DNA of 64,000 nt from Schizochytrium sp. TIO01. Its lineage: Eukaryota; Sar; Bigyra; Thraustochytrida; Thraustochytriidae. Position numbers and translations under genes: made by a program. The stretch spans positions 5,448,362-5,512,361 of the forward strand of contig SMSO01000025.1 of assembly GCA_004764695.1 (NCBI GenBank). The letters run 5' to 3'. Shown in pieces: positions 22,730 to 32,803 of this stretch; positions within the stretch are counted from its first letter, which is position 1; each line of letters opens with the position of its first letter. The notes beneath the pieces are model-generated. The model was not told where the DNA came from, did not search any database, and saw nothing but the letters and a program-made list of their open reading frames with translations.

Positions 22730-25240
22730 TTAAACTTCTAACCAAGGTTCAAGTTTAGTATCTACAGTTCCTGATTTCACTGCATGATAGAGGAAATTCA
22801 TTGGCTGTCCACCATATTCTTTCATTTTTTCTTCAAATCCGCGATATTCTCTTGGAACAAATGTTTTTGCTGAGGAATCTCCAAACCCCAAACCTTGAAG
22901 TGGGGTGTACTTGCACCTCGGTAGATTACGCCAACAAGTGTCATAGAAGAACACCTCATCGACAGACCAATTTTCAGGTGTAAAAGCAACTTGGAGAACC
23001 CACTCCATCATACGGCGTGATACGCGTGTTACACCTGCAAGAACTCGGCCAAGGTGTCCATCAGCTTCCCAAAAACGAGAAACTCCCCACCACATGTTGA
23101 CGTTTTCGGTTGAAATTTCCTGTTTGATAATACTTTCAATATCGCCGTATCTGAAAGACATTGCAAGGAGATCTGAATCGTCGTCTTTCGTCCGCTCCAA
23201 AAGATTCGATATGTTTCCGGTAAACGCCACATCATAGTCGAAGAGCCAGAGATACTCGAGGTCTGGTCGATGATCAAGCGCATGCTTGAAGATCGCGGTT
23301 GTCTGAGCGTAAGTGAAGAGCCACATGAGTGAGTCGACATTGAGCAACGATTGTTTCATGACATAATCACCATTTATGTTGCGGGTGCAGAGAAATCTAA
23401 TTGGGTGTATCTTACAACCCTCCTCAAGACCAAGAACAGCGTTAGAAGGTAGAATCTTTTGAGCAACATTCACATTATCAATGCGCCAAACACCATAGCC
23501 AGGCCCCGAGGTACGCCTTGTCACCTCGCGTTTGAATTTGTTATAATGTGCTTGACCATATTTCCGCCCATAGGCGACCGCCACTTCGACACCACTTTCG
23601 TGTGTGTCGCGTGCCCAGGCATGGAGAGTTCGATTAATTCGATCGGAAAAGAGATGGGATTTCATAACAATCATCGTGTTCGAGGAGGTGGCACCTTGCT
23701 TGGGAGGTCTCGCATCTATGACATCAAAGACCTGCTTACCTGCAAGCTCTGACATTTCGGCTACTTGAAGCTCCTGCATGCACGTTTGAGAGTCCCCAAC
23801 TTCAAGTTTATCGTAAATATACACCGAAATCTCTCCTGTGGTGAGCATAACCTCCTTGGGTTGCCAGCCAAGTTCAACAGGTAATGGATAAACCGCTTCA
23901 GAAATAACACCAGCAAGGACCTCACTCATTCCCACAGAATAAGCTAGAGACCTTAATGAAGATGCTTCAAGATGTTGAATGACCTTTGACGAAGTACCTC
24001 CAAACATCTCTGTTGTGCATTGTTCGGCACTTACTGGAGTAAACGTGAATACGTCTGAGCGACGTCGACGGGGCATCTTAAACGATGGATTTTTTCCGAG
24101 AACAAGTATGTTAACTGAGCGCGCTCGTGGATCTTCATTCCAGTCTAACCGAGGCTTCATGAGATCTTTAAGAGTAGATTTTTTCACCGGAGGGTTTTCC
24201 TTCCCGACCACGACAACTGGTTTCAGTTGGCGACGCACTGTGATATTCGAATCGTTTTCTCCCACGTCGGAGAGGAATGCCTCAAAACTGTGAATCTCAT
24301 TCATATATCTGTCGTGGAAACTTTCCATGGTGTCCGAGATGTTTTTTAAATCAGCTTCTGAGATATCAATATTCTTCAATGTGGGCTCGCTGCTGCTCTG
24401 TAAACGTCGATGCTCTCCATCAGTATGATTAAGTTCACCTGAATATTTCCACTGGTCCTCGTGAAATGGGGCATGTGGATCATACCGAGTAGCTTGTCCG
24501 TCAGGGGATTGTGTCAGCAAGCTACGCATAGTAGGCAATGGAGCGCGGCCTTTGGCGAAAACAACCCCAGGTTTTGCTAAAGCATGAGTTAAAGTACGAC
24601 CTAGCTTGAGGCGCACACCAGGACGCAGGTACAGCACACTTTGATTTTTTTGTAATGCATGAACGTTGATCATCTCATCGCCTCGAGGCGTTTGTAGGAC
24701 AGTAGCACCCCAATTGTGGATGAGTTTGAGCTCCTGAGGTAATAGGGATGCAGAGGTCACGACTACTACATCGACGTTATTTTGCTTTGACTCAAGCATC
24801 GATTGGGAAGCCAACCTCAACATGTATCTTAGGTGTAAGAACTGCAAGCGCATCAACAAATACCGGTGTTTTTGGTATTGTGAACCTAAATTACGAAGAA
24901 GACTGCTACGCTCATCCGCTGCAAAGTCTCGAAAGACAGTAGCAATTACAAACTCCTTTAGATGGGGGTTTCCCGAAATCTCAAGGGATTTCATATAAAT
25001 ATATCCGCTATCTTGGTTGACTGGTATCATCGAAGGTATCTTGTCAAATTCACCGCCGTCTAAAATCGTTTTTGATCTGAGATTCATCGTTGGCAGAGGT
25101 GCAGCAGCGAGTACACTAATCAAAAGCATGAACATCGGGATCAGGCAGACTATGAAAAACATAATACGGGCAGGACCCATTTTCGAAATCCTGCTTGAGC
25201 TGTCTATGCAGAGAGAAACCCAGCCAGTTCTGATATTCAT
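22730..25240 (-). CDS. Putative Golgi type II glycosyltransferase-like protein
   Basis: The frame is open from 25360 (876 aa). I favour Met41 (codon 25238-25240, 836 aa) because the upstream part lies in a duplicated 5' flank. From that Met a basic segment is followed by a strong hydrophobic helix (MFFIVCLIPMFMLLISVL), a type II signal anchor. The luminal part has an Asp-Tyr-Asp motif in LWLFDYDVAFTGN, typical of metal/nucleotide-sugar DxD sites. A Trp/Cys-rich C-terminus follows (NMWWGVSRFW, SVDEVFFYDTC, KYTPLQGLGFGD). No exact family was recognised; the glycosyltransferase call rests on topology plus the DxD-like motif. A decayed inverted copy of its 5' end lies at 25806-26090. Confidence 0.6.
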   Translation of the reverse strand: MNIRTGWVSLCIDSSSRISKMGPARIMFFIVCLIPMFMLLISVLAAAPLPTMNLRSKTILDGGEFDKIPSMIPVNQDSGYIYMKSLEISGNPHLKEFVIATVFRDFAADERSSLLRNLGSQYQKHRYLLMRLQFLHLRYMLRLASQSMLESKQNNVDVVVVTSASLLPQELKLIHNWGATVLQTPRGDEMINVHALQKNQSVLYLRPGVRLKLGRTLTHALAKPGVVFAKGRAPLPTMRSLLTQSPDGQATRYDPHAPFHEDQWKYSGELNHTDGEHRRLQSSSEPTLKNIDISEADLKNISDTMESFHDRYMNEIHSFEAFLSDVGENDSNITVRRQLKPVVVVGKENPPVKKSTLKDLMKPRLDWNEDPRARSVNILVLGKNPSFKMPRRRRSDVFTFTPVSAEQCTTEMFGGTSSKVIQHLEASSLRSLAYSVGMSEVLAGVISEAVYPLPVELGWQPKEVMLTTGEISVYIYDKLEVGDSQTCMQELQVAEMSELAGKQVFDVIDARPPKQGATSSNTMIVMKSHLFSDRINRTLHAWARDTHESGVEVAVAYGRKYGQAHYNKFKREVTRRTSGPGYGVWRIDNVNVAQKILPSNAVLGLEEGCKIHPIRFLCTRNINGDYVMKQSLLNVDSLMWLFTYAQTTAIFKHALDHRPDLEYLWLFDYDVAFTGNISNLLERTKDDDSDLLAMSFRYGDIESIIKQEISTENVNMWWGVSRFWEADGHLGRVLAGVTRVSRRMMEWVLQVAFTPENWSVDEVFFYDTCWRNLPRCKYTPLQGLGFGDSSAKTFVPREYRGFEEKMKEYGGQPMNFLYHAVKSGTVDTKLEPWLEV

Positions 25241-25425
25241 CTTAATCTCTCCTTTAGAATGAAAGGTCGTCGTATCCTTTTGCAATGTTAGAAACGAAAT
25301 ACAATAATATGATTCGTCACTGCGCAAATGAGTAAAGAAGCACTGCCGATTTTTATGCAATTCCTACGTTGGTGGCTATTCCAGCACCGAGAAAATATGG
25401 ATGAAACCCCTGCAGGGGAACCAAT
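25135..25425 (-). repeat. Inverted-repeat arm 1: 5' end and upstream flank of the glycosyltransferase-like gene
   Basis: Read on the minus strand, this segment aligns along nearly its whole length with the plus strand at 25806-26090. Shared blocks include CCACCAACGTAGGAATT and TGCTTCTTTACT. The arm spans the upstream flank, the preferred start codon and the beginning of the signal anchor. Confidence 0.88.
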
Positions 25426-25805
25426 TGGGTTTGCTTGCGGCCCATCAAGCTTTTTCGTTTTTTGTAATTTTTAAGGTATTTTTTAAGGTATTAAAAAAAT
25501 AAATGTTTTTTTTTGGTTTTTTTGGCTTTTCTGTTTTCAGCTTAATTCCACGACTCGAATAGCTGCCCCGAACCAATTGAAGTTCCAACTCATGCCTCCA
25601 CCCAATCTCATTTTTCTAAAATGAGTTCCTTTGGAGGTAATACTCCTAGCGTATTTTTACATGTAGAGAAGCAACATTCCTCCCAAGAAAGAAAAGGACG
25701 CAAACTTGCAAGTTAGAAGACAATTTCAATTACAATGTTTTCTTTCGGGAATAAATTTTTTATTTCAATTTCTCAAACAAGAACACCAAACCTGAAAGCG
25801 AAGTG

Positions 25806-26090
25806 GGGATCTCCCTGCGGGGGTTTCTTCCATTATTCTCAGTGCTGGAATAACCACCAACGTAGGAATTACATAAGAATCCAGCAATGCTTCTTTACTA
25901 ATTTGCACAGTGAAGAATCATACCATTGTATTTTGTTTCTAAATCCTACCATTGCAAAAGGACGAACTCTCATTCTAATGGAACGTTTAAGATAAATATC
26001 AGAATTAGCTGGGTTTCTTTTTGCACAGACTGCTCAAACAACATTCCAAAAATGGGCACTGTATATATTATGTTTATCAAGGTCTGATTA
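25806..26090 (+). pseudogene. Decayed inverted copy of the glycosyltransferase-like gene 5' end
   Basis: The copy runs head-to-head with the intact gene at 22730-25240. Upstream DNA, the leader and the first ~25 codons can be followed. The start codon equivalent at 25992-25994 is ATA instead of ATG, and similarity fades soon after the second Met equivalent (26052-26054), with a stop following within the anchor. Only the 5' fragment remains, so this is a broken partial duplicate. About 380 bp of low-complexity T-rich DNA separates the two arms. Confidence 0.82.
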
Positions 26091-27886
26091 CGTTCACACA
26101 GGTCTTCATGATTGACAAACTAACAAGCAAAAGCTGTTATTTGAAAGACTCGGGAGGGTAGGGCAGTTGAGGCTTACTTCTGTGCTATCCCAGCAAATGG
26201 AGAATGACGTAGTCCATAGAGTGAAATACTCTGGAAACCAAAAAATCTTTTGCATAGCACGCGAACCTGCTACAATGAATATATTTATTTTTGTTCTGTG
26301 CTTTGTTTTGCTTTTTCCTAAAATTGTGGGGATTTTCTGTCACTATCTATAAAAGGAAGACTTATTTGGTGACCTTCATAATATGAGCATCGACTGCTTT
26401 CTTTTCTTAAAAAAAAACATGAGTGAACTTTGTTTCAAGATCGATTACGATGTATCGCAAAACAATCAGCAGCAATACTCAGCCCACCAACATCACTTCT
26501 TTTTGTTGAAGTTGAGATATCCCTTGGACTTTCACTCATCTAATTCGTATGATAAAAGGTAGTCGAAAAAGGAAGAGGATTCTCTATTGTAATAGTCTAG
26601 TCTCCAAAATAAATTTATCATAAATTTTCTAACATTATAACAATAGCAATCATAGTAATAATTATACAGAGTATCTGTATAAACATTTGTGTATCATATT
26701 TTCTTAATGGTGACGCTGACTAAACTTTGCTTTTTTGGTTTTGTTTTACTGTGAAATTCAGGGCAAGTTAGTATAGATGCGCGATCATTGTGTATATTTG
26801 CGAATTGTTTCGGCCAATTATACAAGAGGTTTTGGGGCCTCAGAACTCACTTCACTTCCATAGACGTTGGATGTCCTTGACCAAGTTCGGAGTTTTGTCT
26901 TGCCCTTCAAAAAGATGTGAGAAATTGAAAGCCAAGAATGCACATAATGGCGACACTATAAAGAGAATGTCTATGACCCTCTACTTCCTACTCCTTTCCT
27001 TTGTTATAAAAAAGAAATTAATACAACTACTGAATATCTCCTTTTGCTTCCTTACTATTATCTTCCAAAATGATATAGTATTTTTGAACGCTAAGTACTA
27101 AGCGATTAAGATAGATGAGAGTAGTGATATAGTGACATAGTGACATGACTTCGCGGTGGTCGATCCTGAGTCCCTGGCTAACTGGTTTATATTCGAGTGC
27201 TTCATGCCTCTGTGATGCTTCAGTGTTCATACTTTCTTCGGCTTAGTAGAAATCTAGTCGTACAAAAGTTTCAGAAGATTGCTGAAAGGTCTATTTTATT
27301 AAACAAAATGTTTTAGCTGCACAACAAGGTATAAATCGCTGTTTTTCATTAACAGCCCTTAAAACTTTCTGCTTAAAAGTAGAGCCCTTGAAAGTCAGGA
27401 ATAGCGCGTGTCTTTTACTTACTCTCTTCCTACTTACCTACATAGCAACTTTTTGTTTATTAATGAAAAAGAAAAAAACACCTTCTATCTATCTGCCTAC
27501 TGTTGGAACTTTATTGGAAGTTTGGTCATGTGTACTACCTATGATGCATCTTCCCATTCGATTCTTTTTGAAGAAAAAAAAAACAAACAATTAATTTAAT
27601 CTATCTCGCTAACTATTTCAGAATACCTGGGCTTTTCACTCTGCAACCTTTTGGCGTTTTAGTGCTACCAGAACCCTAACAAAGTAATTAAGTTGTTTGG
27701 AAGTGTCAAATAAATTGAGAAAGCAGGTCGGCAATCATGACAGACCATTGACATCAATCAAGCCAGTCAACTTGCAACCTTTGAGCTGTCGAGTCTCACC
27801 AAAAACAATGATTAGAATGCATACAGGCCAATCGCTCTCAAGAACAAGTGGCTGCTAGGGAATCGACGTCATGACTCAACCTCAGG
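26091..27886. other. AT-rich intergenic region
   Basis: About 1.8 kb of AT-rich DNA with short domainless ORFs. I see no gene, RNA or ordered repeat in it. Confidence 0.6.
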
Positions 27887-28249
27887 CTTCTCAGATCACA
27901 CTGACATGCATAGGCTAGAAATAGTAGAGCTGAAAGAAATGGTTGTTCATCTATCTATGTTCTGCGACATGTTCATGCAGTCGGTTGCCATTCTTGTCAT
28001 CTCCAAACTGGTATCAACGTAGTGGAAAACATAAATGCTTCACAAAAAGCAGATACCATTTACTCGCTGTTTAGGGTGCACTATCGCATAATTACTTAGC
28101 TTCTCAGATCACATTGACAGGCATAGGCTAGAAATAGTAGAGCTGAAATAAACGGTTGTTCATCTACCTATTTTTTGCGACATGTTCATGCAGTCGGTTG
28201 TCATTCTTGTCAGCTCCAAACTGGTATCAACGTAGTGGAAAATATGAAA
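27887..28249. repeat. 213-bp tandem repeat, second copy interrupted
   Basis: CTTCTCAGATCACA at 27887 recurs at 28100 (period 213). Copy 1 is complete (27887-28099) and ends CGCATAATTACTTAG. Copy 2 matches for about 145 bp and then stops near GTGGAAAATATGAAAA at about 28249. Its missing tail reappears at 29447-29519, beyond a GC-rich insert. Confidence 0.85.
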
Positions 28250-28305
28250 ATGACCCGAATACAGGGCGCACAGTGCAGCAGCCTTCAAGTTTAGGGGCTA
28301 GGCGA

Positions 28306-29328
28306 ATGTTTCTCGCCGTAGACGATATTTACTCGACTGGTTTGAGGGAGTGCGTCTCTTTTGTTGAAAGAGAAGACCCAAATAACAACCACGCAAACGG
28401 GGGAAGACGCCCTCCGCCTCAAAATGTAGTGGGAATCATTCTGACATCCTGGAAATTGCCTCCATGGGTCGGCGCCCCCTTCTCAGAAGAAACAGGCGGT
28501 ACGCGCTTTGATTTCTCGCTCGAAGACGCCAACGGCGACGGTAGCGACCGCGAGATATTTACCGTCGAGTGGCCGGATATAAGATTTGACGACGATAATC
28601 CTGAGCGGGGAAGTCAACTAGATACGGCCCTCGATTCTGCGGCGGCTCAACAACAGACGACACACGAATCGGGGGCGGGGCAACGGGCTCGGTCTCATTC
28701 TCTGAAGTACAGACAGACACTGCGTAGGTTAATGAATGAGGCGATTGAGCGAAGTCCTCACAGGCGGGAGAGGGCCTCGATTGATGTTTTTCATCATGCA
28801 CGTCGACACACCGTGATCTCTTGCCGCTCCAAAGCGCCGCGAAGCGACACAGAAGAAAGGACCACAGACCGCTTCCCCACCGATGCTGTTGCTGACCCAC
28901 CAATGAAGGTCCGTAAGCTTCTTCCGTCGCGATGTATGCTTCTTCGACGACGAGAGCGTATGGAGCCGGCGGCGGCGGCAGTGGATTCCATTGAGTTACT
29001 CGCCCGTCCGGCCACACCCGCTCGAAGGGATCCCCGATCTCCGCGAGTACGAGTGCGCCTCCTGTTTCGGAGTGGTCCGAGCGCTCCTCATGCTTGCAAC
29101 CAGGCAATGGGCTTCTCATTCTGCCAGGACGTAAGCTCGCGAAGAGGGTTTGGGCGAGGAACTGAAGTGATTGAGTCGCCCTGCCCCGTCTTCCTCACGC
29201 CTATCCCTTACGTCAACCTCTATGCGCGGCAATTCCCTCACGTGCGCCCACTACAGAGCGTCCCACTACAGAGCGTCCCACTTCTGCGCAACTCGCCCAG
29301 CGACGAAGACGACGAAGAAGAAGTATAA
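28306..29328 (+). CDS. Hypothetical GC-rich ORF inside an insert (uncertain)
   Basis: An open frame continues from 28156 to 29328 (390 aa), but its first ~30 codons lie in the 213-bp repeat. Met51 (28306, then FLAVDDIYSTG) is a more plausible start. The N-terminal ~100 residues look like folded protein. From about residue 200 the composition becomes Arg/Ser/Pro-rich, and an opposing 186-aa ORF (28559-29119, minus) is equally open. The C-terminus contains a short direct repeat (LQSVP twice) and an acidic tail. I recognise no domain. It could be a gene fragment, a partial exon, or non-coding GC-rich DNA. Confidence 0.3.
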   Translation: MFLAVDDIYSTGLRECVSFVEREDPNNNHANGGRRPPPQNVVGIILTSWKLPPWVGAPFSEETGGTRFDFSLEDANGDGSDREIFTVEWPDIRFDDDNPERGSQLDTALDSAAAQQQTTHESGAGQRARSHSLKYRQTLRRLMNEAIERSPHRRERASIDVFHHARRHTVISCRSKAPRSDTEERTTDRFPTDAVADPPMKVRKLLPSRCMLLRRRERMEPAAAAVDSIELLARPATPARRDPRSPRVRVRLLFRSGPSAPHACNQAMGFSFCQDVSSRRGFGRGTEVIESPCPVFLTPIPYVNLYARQFPHVRPLQSVPLQSVPLLRNSPSDEDDEEEV

Positions 29329-29446
29329 GAAGAAGATGATGACAATTTCTACTCTGGTGCCTCTCTTTCTTCTTCTTCTTCTTCTCCCTTTCTGACGCAC
29401 ACCTACTACTGAATAACACAGGGAGCACTAGCAGGAAAAGTGGCAC

Positions 29447-29519
29447 TCTCAAAAAAAAGCAGTTACCAGCACCAACCTTACTCGCTGTTTCGGGTACACA
29501 CTATCGCATGATTACTTAG
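29447..29519. repeat. Detached 3' part of the 213-bp repeat
   Basis: The block AAAAAGCAG...TTACTCGCTGTTT...ACTATCGCATGATTACTTAG corresponds to the last ~70 bp of the complete unit ending at 28099, with a small insertion. It lies immediately 3' of the WASHC4-like gene. Confidence 0.8.
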
Positions 29520-29530
29520 TGCTGGTGAGA

Positions 29531-32500
29531 TCATTGGAAGAAGATAAAAGAGGCCTCGAGTGATAACTCGACCAACCTATGCTGTTGCCATAAACTCAAT
29601 TTGTGGCTATCAATGTTTTCAAATTTAGAAGTCGTGTTCTGAAATCCACTGGGATTCGACTCAGGAGGAGACAACAGAGGTTGCCCGTATGAGTTGAAAG
29701 CAGGACCACCATTCTGTACCCTTTCCTCTGAGAATGCGTCCTGAATAGCCCTACGCCATTGAAGAGAAGAATACTTTGAAACCTGATCTAAAATGGTCAA
29801 AATATAGGCTACTCCAACAACAAAGCCATCATCGGTAAAAAAAGCATCGTGGTGTTGCTGGGGCCGAGCAAGCCGCTCATGCGCAGCAAGCGACGACTCA
29901 ACGAAGTTGACGCATAGTGCTGGCACTAACATATAAAAGTAATCTAAATGATCTAATGAAGAAGTGTTGGGTCCAGAGCATCCAGACGGAGCTGCTTGTT
30001 GGTTGCTTCGATGACCGGATCTCAAAGCATCGCGGAAGACCTCCACAAGGACAGGAAGGTAGTCCTTCCCAAGCTCATACTTTTCACACAACGTTTCGCG
30101 CACTTGTGCTAAAGAAATGACGGCATTATCGACCTCGTTGTTTCCTAGAAAGAGATCCAATGGCGTGCTGTATAGGTTCGGCAACAACTGCGCGGCATTG
30201 GCAACCCAGTGGCGCCCCGCTGCACGCACCATGCGAACGAAACCCAAAGTGTTTCCTATCTTGGTCACAATTTCACGAATTCGTGTGAGATATGTGACAC
30301 CAGGCTGGAGTTCACCTATGTTTCGAATTTCCCGATTATAGCGGAATGCCCGTTGATAGGGATAAACATGCTCAATCGCAGAGTCTCTCATGTGAGAAGT
30401 AAACCATCTTCGTTCCCGAGCTAGATATGATTTAATTGGTTCAATCATCACGAGGTCCGACATCTCAGAAAAAGCTTCGGTGAGATACTGGTATGTGAAA
30501 TTAACACATGTGCTTAAGATGCCTAGGCCATGTGTGCTGATTGAACTAGAAATTGTTTCTACTGTCAAAGTACGCAGAGACTTGGCTCCTCGCCGTGCAC
30601 GCCGCTCTATAAAGAATTGTTGATTTAAATTATAATTGTACAGAGATACGAAGTGTGACCATCGCCTCAAAATGCTTAGCATGTCTATCCCAGCATCAAG
30701 CCCACCCTGGGGTAACGCTGAGTCCTCTATAGAGAGCCCATACTTCTCATGAGCAATTTTCTGCATTTCTGCATAAACACGCCAATCATGCAAAGAAAAG
30801 ACTGTCATGTTATAAAACTGTCTCTGTAAGTAATGCTCAATGTATTCGCGCGAATCAATGGTCATATCCATAATCTGGATATGACCTGTTCGTAATGCAG
30901 GTTTCAGCTGGTCAACCTGGAGCATCGACTGTTTAAGGTAGTCCATTCTAATGGCATGTTGTTCAAGTCGCAAAGACTGATCAACACGCACGCACAGTGG
31001 ATCTAAATAGTGATCTTTTACAAGTCGTAAGAGTTTGTCGCGATACCTGACACGTTCTTCTTGAAAGGAAGCCCCAAAAATGGTTCGTCCAGCCCGTGCA
31101 AAAGCTTTGACAAGGATCGGGACTCGTGCAGGGGGCGAGTCCTTAAGCATAACAGGAAGAAATGTGTCCATGTCCCATAGAAGCATCGTACAGTCACATG
31201 CGCGTTCTAACGCTGATGGCCATTGGGAAATAAGACGTAAGCGCTCAAGTTGCCTTTCAAGGTGAATCGATTCCTCCCAGGAACAATATAAAATGTACTG
31301 TCCATCAAGGTTCTTATGAGCTATTGCTGCTGCTCCAATCGCAAGCTTTATGCGATCCAAACTCATCATGCTAGCAGTACTCTCTTCCAATATATCAAGC
31401 CCGGCCATGACTAAGCCATTAGCTTGAGGGGAGCGATGTTTATTGCGACGTCGCGTCCATACGGAAGATTGGCGTTCGATATCTGCAAATACCTCTGCAT
31501 GAATTGAAAGGCTGTCATTTGCTGCAGTCAATCCATACGATAAAAACTTGCATGACATATCCTGAATTGTCTCAAGGAGTTCAATACACACGGACAGGGA
31601 TGAGTTGACAAGAGCTTTACTCATAGGAATTTGCTCAAGCGCATGCAATTGACGCGTTTGCACAAGCACACGGCGGATTCGGTAAGCGAGGGCAACAGCT
31701 TGAACCATATACTTTTCACGGCGCGCTTCGGTTGCTGCCGCGACATCCGAGGTCAAGATTAAAACCTGTTTTGCGTATGCAGGCAATCGTTGCTCCAACG
31801 AAGCTACAAATCTCTGGATATAATCTTTACGAAACGAAGCCCCAGCCTCGAGGTCTCCAAGAAAGCAATCAAGCACCCAGCCGGAGGTCCCTGTCAGAGG
31901 TACCACAGGTATAAGACGTCCGAGCCCTCGCAGCACCCGCCAAGCATCACATTTTCCACCCAAATCCTCAGCCAGCTGGCAAAGGACCGAGAGTCCAATC
32001 AACTTAGTCTCGCACTCATACGAAGGCAATATCTCTTCCTCACGATTCGCAGCCCTCCACTCCGCCTCAAAGTCGCGCACAAGAAGGTCGCATACACGTA
32101 AAAGAGCCTTCAAGTGATGAATCCCTACAGTCTTCCGAAGCGCTTTGCGAGCCTCAGTGCACCACAATCCCTGCAAAGTCTTCTCGTCCCCAGTGGTCCA
32201 GCTTGATCCCGGCACTCTCATGTTCTCCGCAGCATCAGCAAGTGATTTTCTCCATGCTTGAAGGTTATCGCTTTGTTTTACGAGAGTGTCAACACTTTCC
32301 AACATGCCAAGGCAGTGTGCCAACCAGCTCCAGGCCGAGAGAAAGTTCTCACAAACCTGAGCCAGACCGCCTAGAGAGACCCAGAGCATTTCAGAGACCT
32401 CAAGGCAGCGAGAAGAGAATACGGATGCGTGGCGGATATGTCTTGAAATCTTGTCGCTGCGTTGCAAAAGGGCTCCATCACAGCCGTCATAGGGGCCGTC

Positions 32501-32803
32501 GCCGGTTTCGACGCAGCCTACAAGGTTTGGAAAAACCAGTTTCTCGGCTTGAAAGCTCAGGTCCTGTGCCTCCTCGCACGCATAGGCTAGGAACTCAAGC
32601 TTCCCGCGTGGGGTTTGCGCGAATGAAGACGAAGGTGGCGTTGAAGCTGGAGACCTCCACGAAGAGCTCACTGAAGATGCTGACGGAGGAGAGGAGCGAA
32701 GTTGGGCGGCACGATGCGACCCTGAAGGACAAACCGCTTCAAGGCGGGAACGGTAAGAGGTGAGGAAGGAGCGGGCTTCGGGAGCATCGGCACAAGTGGC
32801 CAT
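29531..32803 (-). CDS. WASHC4: WASH complex subunit 4 (SWIP/KIAA1033-like)
   Basis: This is a 1090-aa ORF; animal SWIP is about 1170 aa. Diagnostic blocks are AFRYNREIRNIGELQPGVTY followed by LTRIREIVTKIGNTLGFVRM, and FFTDDGFVVGVAYILTILDQ with SLQW shortly after (from residue 988). These are the most conserved parts of SWIP across eukaryotes. The protein is all-helical with no membrane segment and an Ala/Ser-rich N-terminus. SWIP is a core structural subunit of the WASH complex, which activates Arp2/3 on endosomes to drive retromer-dependent sorting. No frameshift or intron is needed. The last ~60 residues are divergent. Confidence 0.95.
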   Translation of the reverse strand: MATCADAPEARSFLTSYRSRLEAVCPSGSHRAAQLRSSPPSASSVSSSWRSPASTPPSSSFAQTPRGKLEFLAYACEEAQDLSFQAEKLVFPNLVGCVETGDGPYDGCDGALLQRSDKISRHIRHASVFSSRCLEVSEMLWVSLGGLAQVCENFLSAWSWLAHCLGMLESVDTLVKQSDNLQAWRKSLADAAENMRVPGSSWTTGDEKTLQGLWCTEARKALRKTVGIHHLKALLRVCDLLVRDFEAEWRAANREEEILPSYECETKLIGLSVLCQLAEDLGGKCDAWRVLRGLGRLIPVVPLTGTSGWVLDCFLGDLEAGASFRKDYIQRFVASLEQRLPAYAKQVLILTSDVAAATEARREKYMVQAVALAYRIRRVLVQTRQLHALEQIPMSKALVNSSLSVCIELLETIQDMSCKFLSYGLTAANDSLSIHAEVFADIERQSSVWTRRRNKHRSPQANGLVMAGLDILEESTASMMSLDRIKLAIGAAAIAHKNLDGQYILYCSWEESIHLERQLERLRLISQWPSALERACDCTMLLWDMDTFLPVMLKDSPPARVPILVKAFARAGRTIFGASFQEERVRYRDKLLRLVKDHYLDPLCVRVDQSLRLEQHAIRMDYLKQSMLQVDQLKPALRTGHIQIMDMTIDSREYIEHYLQRQFYNMTVFSLHDWRVYAEMQKIAHEKYGLSIEDSALPQGGLDAGIDMLSILRRWSHFVSLYNYNLNQQFFIERRARRGAKSLRTLTVETISSSISTHGLGILSTCVNFTYQYLTEAFSEMSDLVMIEPIKSYLARERRWFTSHMRDSAIEHVYPYQRAFRYNREIRNIGELQPGVTYLTRIREIVTKIGNTLGFVRMVRAAGRHWVANAAQLLPNLYSTPLDLFLGNNEVDNAVISLAQVRETLCEKYELGKDYLPVLVEVFRDALRSGHRSNQQAAPSGCSGPNTSSLDHLDYFYMLVPALCVNFVESSLAAHERLARPQQHHDAFFTDDGFVVGVAYILTILDQVSKYSSLQWRRAIQDAFSEERVQNGGPAFNSYGQPLLSPPESNPSGFQNTTSKFENIDSHKLSLWQQHRLVELSLEASFIFFQ

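Noticed and set aside
27172-27181. CCCTGGCTAA resembling the transposon terminus
   Set aside because: No partner inverted terminus or TTAR flank is found nearby; probably chance.
28559-29119. 186-aa minus-strand ORF opposite the GC-rich ORF
   Set aside because: It has some protein-like stretches but is shorter than the opposing frame and has no domain; kept only as an alternative reading.
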